DNA of 31,493 nt from CALGLS01 sp047626155 (GCA_047626155.1 JBLHRR010000051.1:1-31493), one strand, 5' to 3'. Positions 1 to 9,158 are shown, counted from the stretch's first letter. Numbers and translations are program-made. Notes: generated by a model from the sequence alone, not told the origin.

Positions 1-1
1 C

Positions 2-52
2 AGTCAGGAGAAAGACCTGGCCACAAACACGGATATGTTCATGGGATTATAA
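2..52 (+). CDS. 3' end of an unidentified gene
   Basis: The window opens inside a possible reading frame that ends ...DLATNTDMFMGL at a TAA (50-52). It is followed 10 bp later by a strong hairpin with a T-tract, as expected at a gene end. Only 16 codons are visible, so the family cannot be named. The bases over the last codons are repeated about 92 bp downstream. This could also be non-coding sequence. Confidence 0.3.
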   Translation, partial: SQEKDLATNTDMFMGL

Positions 53-149
53 TTTGTTGGTGGTGAGTTATTCCGACTCAGGAATAACTCACCCCTCAAT
101 TTTTTCTCTGATCTAAAGATATAATATGTTCATGGGATATAATTTGTTG
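33..149. repeat. Two-copy direct repeat, each copy followed by a hairpin
   Basis: A 26-27-nt sequence beginning ATATGTTCATGGGAT and ending ATAATTTGTTG occurs at 33-59 and again at 124-149. The first copy has one extra T. Each copy is followed within 2-5 nt by an unrelated strong stem-loop (62-93 and 154-190). The arrangement looks like a duplicated gene tail plus terminator next to the broken alkB gene. Confidence 0.75.
62..105 (+). terminator. Intrinsic terminator of the upstream plus-strand gene
   Basis: A perfect 13-bp stem GGTGAGTTATTCC (62-74) / GGAATAACTCACC (81-93) has loop GACTCA, and a T6 run follows at 100-105. It lies 10 bp after the TAA at 50-52. The 6-nt gap between the stem and the T-run makes it slightly non-canonical. 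Confidence 0.7.
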
Positions 150-153
150 TAGT

Positions 154-207
154 AAGTCGTATCGTCTCCCCTATTAAGATGATACGACTTTCTTCGTCTT
201 AGACGAA
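154..207. terminator. Hairpin pair at the 3' end of the alkB remnant
   Basis: A 14-bp stem AAGTCGTATCGTCT (154-167) / AGATGATACGACTT (177-190) contains one G-U pair. Next to it is a smaller inverted repeat TTCGTCT/AGACGAA (193-207). It starts 19 bp beyond the alkB stop codon at 226-228, so it probably once ended alkB transcription on the minus strand. There is no clear T-run on either strand. Confidence 0.5.
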
Positions 208-225
208 CCCGAACCTTCAACAAGG

Positions 226-837
226 TTAAGCCATTGCTCCTTCCACGCTTGTCTGCTTTTCGTTATCAAGCTCTTCTATCCTTTTATTCATTACTTTAAA
301 CCAAAGCGGTGGGATCAATGCTAACACCATCATTCCGGGATACCCTGTTGGCATTTGAGGACTTGTTTTTACGGATTTTAACACCTGGTATTTTATACTA
401 CCGTTATAGTGGTGATCAGAATGTCTGGAAAGATTAAAGAGTATGGCGCGTCCAAAAGGGTGATCCGAATTCCAGGAGTGATGATGTCTTACAGGTTTGT
501 ACCTTCCTTTTTCGTTTTTCTCTCTTAAGAGGCCGTAATGTTCGATATAGTTAACGGTCTCCAGTAACAAAATACCAAAGATGGCCGCCATAATAAAGGC
601 AAGCATAACGAAGGGGCCAAAGAAATAATAGATGCTCGAAATTAAAATAACATCTACAATAGAGTAAACGACCATCCTATTATTCAAGGAAAAAATAGAT
701 TTGTTTTTGCTTCTCATCAATCGATTTTCCAATCTCCAAGCTTCTAGGTAACTGCCAAAGTGTGAGCTGAGCCAAAAAGTAAAAATCCATTCGTTTTTGG
801 CGGCGGTAGCCGAATCCTTTGGGGTGGCTACATAAAT
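226..837 (-). pseudogene. alkB: Truncated alkane 1-monooxygenase (AlkB), C-terminal half only
   Basis: The frame is open from the stop at 226-228 up to 837, where an in-frame TGA (838-840) closes it. The first recognisable residues, YVATPKDSATAAKNEW, match the stretch just after the second histidine box of membrane di-iron alkane hydroxylases. The rest carries NYIEHYGLL, HHHSWNSDH, the third histidine box LSRHSDHH, and the typical ending PQMPTGYPGMM...PPLWFKVMN. The first two histidine boxes and the N-terminal membrane segments (roughly 150-200 residues) are missing, so the di-iron site cannot form. A TTG at 730-732 could start a 168-residue product, but it would be inactive. The break is abrupt and coincides with the start of an unrelated fragment on the other strand, which suggests a deletion rather than gradual decay. 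The family call is firm; the cause of the break is inferred. Confidence 0.88.
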
Positions 838-838
838 T

Positions 839-1045
839 CAACTACCTGAAAAACCAGATCAATATTCTGTTTTTATATATTCCGGAACAGGTCAATTAAT
901 TAAAGCATATAGTATTAATATAACGAATGACATAGAGTTGTCTGTTGATTTAACAAATGAACAAGCTGGAATATTTTATGTCCTTTTGACTAATAGTGCA
1001 GGAGAATTGTTGGGGCAAAAATCAATAATAAAAATTAATAAATAA
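839..1045 (+). pseudogene. Orphan T9SS C-terminal sorting domain, 5'-truncated
   Basis: An open frame with no start codon runs from 836/839 to the TAA at 1043-1045. An in-frame TAA (833-835) lies directly upstream. The ending ELSVDLTNEQAGIFYVLLTN...GQKSIIKIN has the pattern of a type A Por/T9SS sorting domain: a V-D-L-x(n)-G-I-Y/F-Y-V strand, then a turn, then a final xQKxIIKxN strand. Proteins with this tail are usually hundreds of residues long and secreted through the type IX system; here only 68 codons survive. It begins at the base where alkB breaks off on the opposite strand. It is probably the tail of a secreted protein whose body was deleted. Confidence 0.65.
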
Positions 1046-1071
1046 CCAGCAAACTGCCTATTCTTATTCTT

Positions 1072-1096
1072 GTTTTTGTTTTTGTTTTTGTTTTTG
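1072..1096. repeat. Hexanucleotide microsatellite (GTTTTT)4
   Basis: Four perfect GTTTTT units end with a G. A shorter run of the same motif (CTTTTTGTTTTTG) occurs near 1238-1250. Both lie between gene fragments, upstream of the secreted metalloprotease remnant. Confidence 0.85.
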
Positions 1097-1196
1097 ACTT
1101 TTAAGGTTAACCAATTTTATAAAACTATACTTCTTTCGACGTTTAGCGTGATTTATCTATCTACTTGATAGAGCAGATACTTCTATACATAGCTTG

Positions 1197-1210
1197 AACT
1201 CGCGCGAGTT
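1197..1210. promoter_or_regulatory. 14-bp perfect palindrome
   Basis: AACTCGCGCGAGTT is a perfect palindrome with a GC-rich core in AT-rich DNA, 110 bp upstream of the metalloprotease remnant. It could be a dimeric regulator site or chance. No matching regulator gene is visible nearby. Confidence 0.3.
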
Positions 1211-1319
1211 AGGATATAGTAAAATTTAACGTATTACTTTTTGTTTTTGTCATAGGCGTATGTCTTGGCCAGCCATACCTATGCTTTTTCTTTTCTTAAC
1301 CCTCAAATCATTTTAATTA

Positions 1320-2132
1320 TGCAAAAATCGATTATTCAATCAACCCAATTATTTTTCTTATTTATACTATGCCTTTTTATAAGCACTCCCCTTGATGCTC
1401 AAATTTCAAAATGGTCTTTAAATGGGCAGCAAATTGACTTTACTTCAGGTAGTCCTGTAGTTAATGACCTTCCTGGGACACCTCTTCAAAATGTGCAAGG
1501 CTCTGGTAATAGTTTTTATGCTCCCGATGGAACACTTAAGAAGAACAAGAACAGGTCTTTTCCCAAGGTTTAATCAAGTGGGAAGTGCAGTTATAATAAA
1601 TGCTTTTCCAACTTCTGGAGCAAGTGTCGCAGAAAGTAATTCTCTGATGCTCCATGAAACTGGGCATACATTGGGGCTTCATCATACCGATGTTCATAAC
1701 AATAATACAGCATCTCCCGGATGCGATGGAAATATTGTAAGTCCTTCAGTAGGTGTATGTGGGGGATTACGTGGTGATAATAATTCAATTATGCAATCAG
1801 AGCATATTGGAATAACAACTCTTAGCAATTACGATAGAAGAGCTATCGGATCACTTTATCCTTCTAACACACCTCCTAATTACTCTATAAGCCTTAACAG
1901 CTATGATCTAAACTGGGGGAAATTATGGATAAAAATAAGCGGATCAGGTTGGAATAATGTTGTAATTAGCAGAAATGGGAATGTTAAATATGATGGATGT
2001 GGGTATTGGCCTGATGGACAACACATATTTGGAGATTTTGATAATGGAAGTTCTCCATACACCTATGATATAACAGTAACAAACTTTATGGGCGATCTTA
2101 CCGCTACTAAATCAGTTCAAGTGTATTGGTAG
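1320..2132 (+). pseudogene. Frameshifted secreted HExxH metalloprotease composite
   Basis: An ATG at 1320 begins a 22-residue signal peptide ending STPLDAQ, then about 60 residues (KWSLNGQQIDFTSGSPVVNDLPGT...YAPDGTLKK) before a TAA at 1571-1573. A second frame then carries the catalytic part, from about 1575 to 2132: HETGHTLGLHHTD (HExxHxxGxxH zinc site) and SIMQ as a possible Met-turn, then NYDRRAIGSLYP and a beta-rich tail of about 85 residues. The catalytic part resembles the M57 'HEIGH' metzincins. Joined, only about 70 mature residues would precede the zinc motif, while metzincins usually need 100 or more. The N-terminal piece also resembles leaders of other Bacteroidota surface proteins. 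I infer a deletion plus frameshift, possibly joining two genes. An intact small peptidase in one frame is excluded by the stop codon. Confidence 0.65.
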
Positions 2133-2181
2133 CAAATATTCTTTAGTCTCTTTTTCAAAAAAAATATTTTCGTTCTTAGTT

Positions 2182-2222
2182 ATCCCAAATCTTTATCAAA
2201 AGATTTGGGATGTTTTTTTTTT
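2182..2222 (+). terminator. Strong intrinsic terminator
   Basis: A perfect 13-bp stem ATCCCAAATCTTT (2182-2194) / AAAGATTTGGGAT (2199-2211) with a 4-nt loop is followed by G and ten T's. It lies 50 bp after the metalloprotease stop codon. Confidence 0.92.
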
Positions 2223-2430
2223 ATACAATAGATTACTCCAGTTCCATTTTATGTAGAAATAGAACTTTATCCATAAGCATATCAATAGAGAGCCCCCTTG
2301 ATAATTCACCAATATTTTTTAATAGTTATTTTGGGGCCAACATAATAACTTTTTTAAGCTTTGTAAATAACATTACTTATTAAGCTAGGCCTCTTTCCCT
2401 TTATACAATAAAACAACACGTAAGAAACAA

Positions 2431-2468
2431 AAAAAAACAGACCCCACAAGTTGCCCTGTGAAGTCTGT
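2431..2468 (-). terminator. Intrinsic terminator of the TonB-dependent receptor gene
   Basis: On the minus strand a 12-bp stem ACAGACTTCACA / TGTGGGGTCTGT (two G-U pairs) is followed by a long T-run (A-run 2429-2437 on the plus strand). It lies 31 bp beyond the receptor stop. The AT-rich spacer 2223-2430 shows only a weak AGTTATT/AATAACT hairpin with T5 (2324-2355) and no gene. Confidence 0.9.
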
Positions 2469-2498
2469 TTTAGAATTAAAAATTATAAATTCAACCTA

Positions 2499-5279
2499 TT
2501 AAAACTGAATATTCAAAGTCGTATTAAACATCGTACCCAACTGACTGAAGTGGTAACCATCATAAGTCATTTGAGAGTAACGCTGGTTGAATGTGATCAA
2601 GTTAGATTGATTTTTCATGAAGGCTGCATCGTTCAATCTTGCAGCACCACCATCTTCTGTACCATCATCTTTAAAGCCCCACTCTGGCAATATGTTAAAC
2701 AAGTTGTTTACATTAAACGCAAAAGTGATTTTTTCTGTAACCTGGTAGCTCAAACCTAAATCAGTAACAACTTTAGGATCGAATTCTGTATACAGTCCAT
2801 CAGCCAAACCTTGCTGATAGAAAGTAGTTGGACCGAATAAAGTGTTATTCAAAGAAGCGGCGAATTTTCCAATTCGGAAGTCAATTCCTAAAATTGCTTT
2901 GTACTCAGGACGAGAAGTAAAGAAAAGCGCTTCTTGTGTTTGGTTAGAAACAGATTGGCTTTCATTTGCAGCTGCATTGGCTGCAACAACTATATCAGGG
3001 TTTTTAACATCCCCTTCTCTTTCATTGGAAATCATATAATTTGCAGAAAGGTTGAAGCCCAATGTTCCACCACCTACCGCAATATTACGGTAACTAGCTA
3101 CGAAGTCAAGACCAGAGGTACGAGTATCCATAGCATTTGTGAAGAAACTCAAATCAGAAACGTTAGCATTATCCAATGCTATATCTAACGGTGTTGCATT
3201 CGGAGTACCTGCCAATCCAGTTCTACCTATTTCAGAACCTAAAATAACACGATCTTCAACAGCAATGTTATAATAATCCACCGTAAACTTAAAGTTATAG
3301 CTTGGCTTAAATCCTAATCCAACGGTGATGTTAGTAGATTTCTCAGGGTCCAATGCTTCTAGCCCCAAAATGGAAGCTTCCTTCGAAACATTGTTGACCA
3401 GACCACCAACCTGAATACCTTGACCAGGAATGAAACTGTACTGGTTTTTCTGAGTATAAATCTGGTGTAAAGTAGGGGCACGGAAACCAGTAGAAGCAGA
3501 ACCTCTTACGGTTAATTTATCGTCCATTAATTTATATCGAGAGCTTATCTTCCATACGAAGGCAGAACCAAAATCACTATAATTTTCAACACGAGCTGTT
3601 CCATCAATCAAAAAGTCATCAGTAAGATCCACTGAAATACCACCGTATCCTCCAAAGTTGTAGCGGTTGAATTTACCGGAGTTCTTAGGTTCGTTACCTG
3701 CAAAAGAATCGGCTCCACCATCTTCGTAAGAAGACTCAATACCTTCGATTACTGTAAAGTTTTCTGATCTAAATTCAGAACCAAAAGCGATTCCAACCAT
3801 ATCAGACAATCTTCTTGTAACATCAATGTTACCTACTACGTGTGTGAACCTAGTTCCTCCTGGATCAAATTCTACCGGGCTATTTTCACGGTATTTATTG
3901 AAGCCATCAGCTGTTTGCGTATCATTTCTGTTGTGAGAATTAATTACTCTATAAGTCTGCTCATTACCACCAACGGTCAAACTGGCATCAGAGATCCAAC
4001 CATTCTTTGTAGTTCGCACCCCTAAGGTTGCATTATAGTCGTTTAAGAGACCATCAAAAGTAGGAACATATCCATCATAGCCACCTGCGTTAGTAGGATG
4101 ATCTCCAGGAAAGAAATCAGCTAAGTAAGGAAAAGCATCTATTGTTCTCCAGTAAGGCGTTCTGTAGTTCGCAAAACTGTTTACTTTTTTATAGACATAA
4201 GCTGCATTGGCATAGAGTTCTGAGTTTTCACTTAGATCAATGCCCATGTTTACAGCAAATTTCGCAGCCGTCGTTTCTGGCGATCCATTAACGTTTCCAG
4301 CGTCAGGATGTCTTCCTAAGAATTCTCGAACAGATTCAATAGAGGCGCCAAAGTCACCCGCTTCTCCTTCTGCATCTACCGTACCTGGACGGTTGGCTAA
4401 TTCTCTTTTTGAGAGATCGATGGTATAATTAAGAAAGCCATTTTCGCCCAATTTAGCTCCATTATTCAAAGCGAAACCAATGGTTTCGCCATCTCCTTCA
4501 GAGGTCATTCCCCCTGTCAAAGTTACACTACCATGCTCTGAATCTTCTTTCAAAATGATATTCATTACCCCTGCAATGGCATCCGATCCGTACTGGGCAG
4601 ATGCACCGTCACGAAGGATTTCTACGCGCTCAATGGCACCTGGAGGAATAGCAGAAATATCCGCACCTGTTTCTCCACGACCAGGAGAAGTCTGTACGTA
4701 TAACAATGCACTTGTATTTTTACGTTTTCCATTTATCAAAATCAAGGTACGACTAGGTCCCATGTTTCTGATTTCATATGGATCCAACAATGCAGTGGCA
4801 TCATTTACCGGTGTGTTCACCGAGTTAAACGAAGGAATTCGGTAGGTCAATGCCTTGTCAAAAGAGTTTTGACCAGTACTCATCAGGTCTGCCCCTGAGA
4901 CTACATCAATTGGCAGTGGTGTGTCTGTAGACGATCGTGGAGCCGTACGAGATCCCGTAATAACTACATCATTCAAGCTGACACCTTCCAATAAAGTAAT
5001 ATTCAGCACCTGGCTTTCACCGTCGCCTAAAGTTACATTGAAAGTCTGTGGAGCAAAACCAATGTAAGTCACATTAACAGAATGAGAACCCGCTCCTAAG
5101 CTCAGCGTGTAATTTCCTTCAATGTCCGTAACGGTACCTGTGCTTGTTCCAGCTACAGATATGTTGGCGCCAATAACGGCTTCTCCACCGCCCATTACTT
5201 TCCCCGAAAGGGATTGGGCATTCATGGTAAATGGCAATGCAAACAAGAGCACTGCTAAAATTGTCGATAAACGTTTCAT
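2499..5279 (-). CDS. TonB-dependent outer-membrane receptor
   Basis: The 926-residue protein should form a 22-strand outer-membrane barrel that imports a ligand using TonB energy. Residues 1-21 are a signal peptide (cleavage near MNA/QS). Residues 23-100 are a carboxypeptidase-regulatory-like domain (GKVMGGGEAVIGANISV...TDIEGNYTL). Residues 105-245 are the plug (NDVVITGSR, LILINGKRK, ERVEILRDGASAQYGSDAIAGVMNI). The rest is barrel, ending in an aromatic residue (LNIQF) as expected for BAM insertion. No SusD-like partner gene is next to it, so a SusCD glycan system is not supported and the ligand is unknown. It is transcribed alone, with its own terminator, divergently from the beta-propeller gene at 5751. 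Family certain, substrate unassigned. Confidence 0.95.
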   Translation of the reverse strand: MKRLSTILAVLLFALPFTMNAQSLSGKVMGGGEAVIGANISVAGTSTGTVTDIEGNYTLSLGAGSHSVNVTYIGFAPQTFNVTLGDGESQVLNITLLEGVSLNDVVITGSRTAPRSSTDTPLPIDVVSGADLMSTGQNSFDKALTYRIPSFNSVNTPVNDATALLDPYEIRNMGPSRTLILINGKRKNTSALLYVQTSPGRGETGADISAIPPGAIERVEILRDGASAQYGSDAIAGVMNIILKEDSEHGSVTLTGGMTSEGDGETIGFALNNGAKLGENGFLNYTIDLSKRELANRPGTVDAEGEAGDFGASIESVREFLGRHPDAGNVNGSPETTAAKFAVNMGIDLSENSELYANAAYVYKKVNSFANYRTPYWRTIDAFPYLADFFPGDHPTNAGGYDGYVPTFDGLLNDYNATLGVRTTKNGWISDASLTVGGNEQTYRVINSHNRNDTQTADGFNKYRENSPVEFDPGGTRFTHVVGNIDVTRRLSDMVGIAFGSEFRSENFTVIEGIESSYEDGGADSFAGNEPKNSGKFNRYNFGGYGGISVDLTDDFLIDGTARVENYSDFGSAFVWKISSRYKLMDDKLTVRGSASTGFRAPTLHQIYTQKNQYSFIPGQGIQVGGLVNNVSKEASILGLEALDPEKSTNITVGLGFKPSYNFKFTVDYYNIAVEDRVILGSEIGRTGLAGTPNATPLDIALDNANVSDLSFFTNAMDTRTSGLDFVASYRNIAVGGGTLGFNLSANYMISNEREGDVKNPDIVVAANAAANESQSVSNQTQEALFFTSRPEYKAILGIDFRIGKFAASLNNTLFGPTTFYQQGLADGLYTEFDPKVVTDLGLSYQVTEKITFAFNVNNLFNILPEWGFKDDGTEDGGAARLNDAAFMKNQSNLITFNQRYSQMTYDGYHFSQLGTMFNTTLNIQF

Positions 5280-5750
5280 ATAAAAATTTTTAATTAAAAA
5301 ATAGGTATGATTCTAACAATCAGGTTCCTACAAGAATTATCATTTCTAAGACAATACTTATTGAACCAGTTTTCTTTATCAATGGGACATAAAATTTTAC
5401 TTACAACAGTGATTTTACACACGGTATATTATAAATATCAATATTTTTTAGCTTAATTTATTAAATGTGACAAATCACTCTACAGCTAATTTTTAGTCTT
5501 TGATTACGGGGAATTTGCTGCTTAAAATAATTTCTTAGGATAGTATTAAACGTCAAGGTAGGATTATTTTCCAAAAAACAGTAGATGTTTTGCCTATTTT
5601 TTATTTTTATGAAATAAAATTTCAGTTCATGAAACTCTTGTAGAATATTTTATATATCGCCGAAATTAAATCAAAACATAAGTGAGGGGCACATTTTAGA
5701 ATATTAAGCATACTTCACTTATCTTCACCCTCTTCTAAAAACATCAACCT
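5280..5750. other. Divergent AT-rich intergenic region
   Basis: This 470-bp spacer separates the divergent receptor (minus) and beta-propeller (plus) genes and must hold both promoters. I found no perfect TAnnTTTG element. TAGTCTTTG near 5502 has one extra spacer base. No small ORF, RNA gene or strong hairpin was recognised. Confidence 0.5.
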
Positions 5751-8700
5751 ATGCTTAACGACATCTCCTTTATTAAGAATCATTTCATTATTTATTTTGA
5801 TTTCAAGTCCCTAAATAAATTTTTAATAATAACAATACTTCTACTCTTAAGTACCTCGCTTTTTGCGCAGCGAAAAAAATCAAAGAATATTCCCCCTACT
5901 GCCTATTCTGAATCGCTATATGACGCTGTTGAATATCGCTCACTTGGCCCTTATCGTGGAGGCCGAAGTTGTGCGGTGGCAGGCGTGGCAGGCAAACCCA
6001 ACCTTTACTACTTCGGTAGCACCGGAGGAGGAGTCTGGCGTACCAAAGATGGAGGTCGCCACTGGGACAATATTTCGGATGGTTTTTTTGGAGGTTCCAT
6101 AGGTGCAATCGCTGTAAGTGAATCAGACCCCAACGTCATTTATGCTGGCGGCGGTGAAGTAACAGTAAGAGGTAATGTCTCTTCCGGATACGGCCTCTGG
6201 AAATCTGAAGATGCTGGAAAAACATGGACTTCTGCGGGTTTAACCCAATCCCGCCACATTGCTAGAATCCGAATCCATCCTAAAGACCATAACACGGTAT
6301 ACACGGCGGCAATGGGAAACCTCTATACAGGCAACGCAGAACGTGGCGTTTTCAAAAGCACGGATGGTGGAAAAACATGGGCTAAGGTTTTATTTGTAAA
6401 TGATGAAGTCGGCGCGGTTGATCTTTGTTTTGATCCAAACAACCCAAGGGTACTTTTTGCCTCCACCTGGCGCATCAAAAGAACACCTTACGATCTATCT
6501 TCAGGAGGAGAAGGTTCTGCACTTTGGTACAGCACCGATGCTGGAGAGACTTGGACTGATATTTCCACTAACAAAGGTCTTCCGAAAGGTACCTGGGGCA
6601 TCAGCGGTGTAACGGTTTCACCTGTGAATTCAGATAGAGTCTGGGCCATTATTGAGGCAGAAGAAGGTGGCGTATTCCGTTCCAACGATGGCGGAAAAAC
6701 ATGGGCAAAGACCAACGATGAAAGGAAGTTGCGCCAGCGTGCCTGGTACTATACTCGCATCTATGCAGACACACAAGATGAAGATAAAGTTTACGTAATG
6801 AATGTACGTTATCATCAATCTAAAGATGGCGGTAAAACATTCAAGTCCTTCGGTACTCCCCATGGTGACCATCACGACTTATGGATCGCTCCTGAGGATA
6901 GCGATCGGATTGTTGTGGCTGACGATGGTGGCGCGCAGATAACTTATGATGGCTCAGAGACCTGGACCACTTACCACAACCAAGCTACTGCTCAGTTTTA
7001 TCGCGTAACCACAGATGATCATTTTCCATTCCGGATTTATGCTGCTCAGCAGGACAATAGCACCATTCGATTGTTGCACAGAAGCTCAGGCGGTAGCTTG
7101 ACGGATGAGCATTGGGAATCAACAGCAGGCTGTGAATGTGGACATATTGCTATTGACCCTACAAATAATGACATTATATATGGCGGTTGTTACGACGGCT
7201 ATTTAGGTAGAAAAAATCATAAAACGGATCAAAGTCAAACCATCTCCGTTTGGCCTGACAATCCTATGGGACACGGCGCAGAGGGAATGCGCTACCGTTT
7301 CAACTGGAACTTCCCTGTTTTCTTTTCGCCACATCAAAATGACAAACTGTACTCCGCTTCTAACCACTTGCATGTTTCTTATAATCAAGGAAAAAGCTGG
7401 GAGATCATTAGCCCTGATTTAACACGAAACGACTCTTCCAAACTCGTTTCCTCTGGTGGCCCAATTACTAAAGACAATACTTCTGTGGAATACTATTGTA
7501 CCATTTTTGCGGCGGTTGAATCACCACGTGTGCGCGATGTTATTTGGACAGGTTCAGATGATGGCTTATTGCATCTTACTAAGGATGGAGGTGGAAATTG
7601 GGAAAACGTAACCCCGAAGAATCTACCCGAATGGACACAAATAAACAGCATCGAAGCTGATCCTTTTAATGATGGCGGTTTGTATGTAGCTGCTACGAAA
7701 TATAAGACAGGGGATTTTCAACCTTATCTCTTCCACACAAAAGATTATGGTAAGAACTGGCGTAGAATAGATCAGGGAATTGATCGGGAGCATTTCACGA
7801 GAGTTGTTCGTGCGGACCCTACCGTAGAAGGTTTATTATATGCTGGCACAGAAACGGGAATGTATATATCCTTTGACAATGGTACCAATTGGCAGGCATT
7901 CCAACTCAATCTGCCTATTGTTCCAATTACGGATTTGACCATTAAGGAAAATAAACTCATTATAGCCACTCAAGGCCGTAGTCTCTGGATGATTGATGAT
8001 TTGGGACCTTTACGACAATTCGACAAGACTATTGTTACAAAACCATTTCATCTCTTCCAGCCAGCGCCAACCTATCGAATGGAGGGATGGCAGTCTAAAA
8101 AACCGGATAATGCAGGTATGAATCATCCGAGTGGTGTAATGACTTATTTTCACCTAAAAGACGAACCGGATACAACAGCTATTTCTCTCAGTTATCTTGA
8201 TAGCAAAGGAGATGTCATTCGCTCGTTTTCAACTAAAGCAAAGGAGAAGAAAGACAAATTGGAAGTGAAGCAGGGAGGCAATTATATTACTTGGAATATG
8301 CAGTATCCTGATGTCGAAAAGTTTGATGGGATGGTCTTATGGTGGGCCTCTATGTCTGGGCCACGAGCAGTGCCTGGTAAGTACCAATTGCGATTGAAGG
8401 TAGCCAATGATAGTATAACATTACCTTTTCAAATTTTAAAAGATCCCAGAAGTGAAAGCAGCCAAGAGGAGTTGCAAGCACAATTCGACTTTGTAAAATC
8501 AGTGGGTGATAAAGTTACTGAAGCGCATACCTGTATTAAGGATATTCGAAAAGTTAGAAAGCAATTGGATCATTACCGTAAGGGCCTAAAGGGTAAAGAC
8601 GGATATACGGAGCTGATTGATCTAGCTGATAACATTGATTCTACGATGACTGTAATCGAGAAGGTCTTATATCAGACTAAAAACAGAAGTAACCAGGATC

Positions 8701-8924
8701 CATTGAATTTCCCAATTCGTCTGACCAACAAACTGGCCCACTTGAATTCATTGACTAGAGGAGGCAACTACCCTCCTACGGTACAGGCTATTGCGGTTAA
8801 AGAGGAATTGACCACTTTGATTGATGTGGAGTTGAATAAATTCAAGAAAATTGAAACAGAAGCAATTCCTGAATTCAATGCCTTGATGCGGACGAAAGCG
8901 GTGGATGCAATTATATTAGATTAA
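5751..8924 (+). CDS. Secreted Asp-box (BNR/VPS10-like) beta-propeller protein
   Basis: The 1057-residue exported protein has about ten Asp-box-like repeats of the form S-x-D-x-G-x-T-W. Examples are RTKDGGRHWDNI, KSEDAGKTWTSAG, KSTDGGKTWAKV, YSTDAGETWTDI, RSNDGGKTWAKT, LTKDGGGNWENV and HTKDYGKNWRRI. They span about residues 75-740, as in sortilin/VPS10 ten-bladed propellers. The final 300 residues hold a beta-rich part and a helical tail (EELQAQFDFVKSVGDKV onward). A hydrophobic segment LIITILLLLSTSLFAQ ends near residue 40. That makes the signal region long, so the true start may lie downstream of the ATG at 5751, although no nearer ATG exists. Such proteins are often labelled 'glycosyl hydrolase', but no catalytic residues are evident; Asp-boxes are structural. 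No T9SS tail is seen. The role is unknown, perhaps peptide or protein binding at the cell surface or in the periplasm. Confidence 0.88.
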   Translation: MLNDISFIKNHFIIYFDFKSLNKFLIITILLLLSTSLFAQRKKSKNIPPTAYSESLYDAVEYRSLGPYRGGRSCAVAGVAGKPNLYYFGSTGGGVWRTKDGGRHWDNISDGFFGGSIGAIAVSESDPNVIYAGGGEVTVRGNVSSGYGLWKSEDAGKTWTSAGLTQSRHIARIRIHPKDHNTVYTAAMGNLYTGNAERGVFKSTDGGKTWAKVLFVNDEVGAVDLCFDPNNPRVLFASTWRIKRTPYDLSSGGEGSALWYSTDAGETWTDISTNKGLPKGTWGISGVTVSPVNSDRVWAIIEAEEGGVFRSNDGGKTWAKTNDERKLRQRAWYYTRIYADTQDEDKVYVMNVRYHQSKDGGKTFKSFGTPHGDHHDLWIAPEDSDRIVVADDGGAQITYDGSETWTTYHNQATAQFYRVTTDDHFPFRIYAAQQDNSTIRLLHRSSGGSLTDEHWESTAGCECGHIAIDPTNNDIIYGGCYDGYLGRKNHKTDQSQTISVWPDNPMGHGAEGMRYRFNWNFPVFFSPHQNDKLYSASNHLHVSYNQGKSWEIISPDLTRNDSSKLVSSGGPITKDNTSVEYYCTIFAAVESPRVRDVIWTGSDDGLLHLTKDGGGNWENVTPKNLPEWTQINSIEADPFNDGGLYVAATKYKTGDFQPYLFHTKDYGKNWRRIDQGIDREHFTRVVRADPTVEGLLYAGTETGMYISFDNGTNWQAFQLNLPIVPITDLTIKENKLIIATQGRSLWMIDDLGPLRQFDKTIVTKPFHLFQPAPTYRMEGWQSKKPDNAGMNHPSGVMTYFHLKDEPDTTAISLSYLDSKGDVIRSFSTKAKEKKDKLEVKQGGNYITWNMQYPDVEKFDGMVLWWASMSGPRAVPGKYQLRLKVANDSITLPFQILKDPRSESSQEELQAQFDFVKSVGDKVTEAHTCIKDIRKVRKQLDHYRKGLKGKDGYTELIDLADNIDSTMTVIEKVLYQTKNRSNQDPLNFPIRLTNKLAHLNSLTRGGNYPPTVQAIAVKEELTTLIDVELNKFKKIETEAIPEFNALMRTKAVDAIILD

Positions 8925-9150
8925 TGAAACTATTAACCACTAACTTTAGAACTGTTAACTTTCCCATTATGGCTCAACTTTTAACTGTTGACTACTAAGT
9001 GCACTACTAAGCGTTAGCTATCTACCTTTCGCGTTAGAAGGAATGCAAACTACCAACTACTGAAAGCCATATTTTGATATGTACATATACGATATAAATT
9101 GCGTGGATAATATTACACCAATATTCCACCACTCCCTCTAATATTCTTCG

Positions 9151-9158
9151 TACTTTTG
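9151..9158 (+). promoter_or_regulatory. Candidate -7 promoter element (TACTTTTG) for the DUF5686 gene
   Basis: TACTTTTG matches the Bacteroidota -7 consensus TAnnTTTG. No good TTG is found about 20 nt upstream, so the match is partial. It would give a leader of about 190 nt. The surrounding spacer 8925-9309 also holds a 12-bp palindrome ATATGTACATAT (9077-9088) and a small hairpin GGAC-AATA-GTCC near 9228, and no recognisable gene. Confidence 0.5.

Noticed and set aside
1500..1600. Programmed ribosomal frameshift joining the two halves of the metalloprotease
   Set aside because: There is no convincing slippery heptamer or downstream structure, and the joined protein would still lack much of the catalytic domain.
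4480..4845. Plus-strand 121-codon ORF inside the TonB receptor gene
   Set aside because: Antisense shadow of a clearly coding plug-domain region; no recognisable protein features.
2499..5279. SusC-type glycan importer
   Set aside because: No SusD-like lipoprotein gene is adjacent, so a polysaccharide-utilisation locus is not supported.
5751..8924. Glycosyl hydrolase
   Set aside because: The label rests on Asp-box repeats, which are structural. No catalytic residues of a sialidase or other hydrolase are evident.
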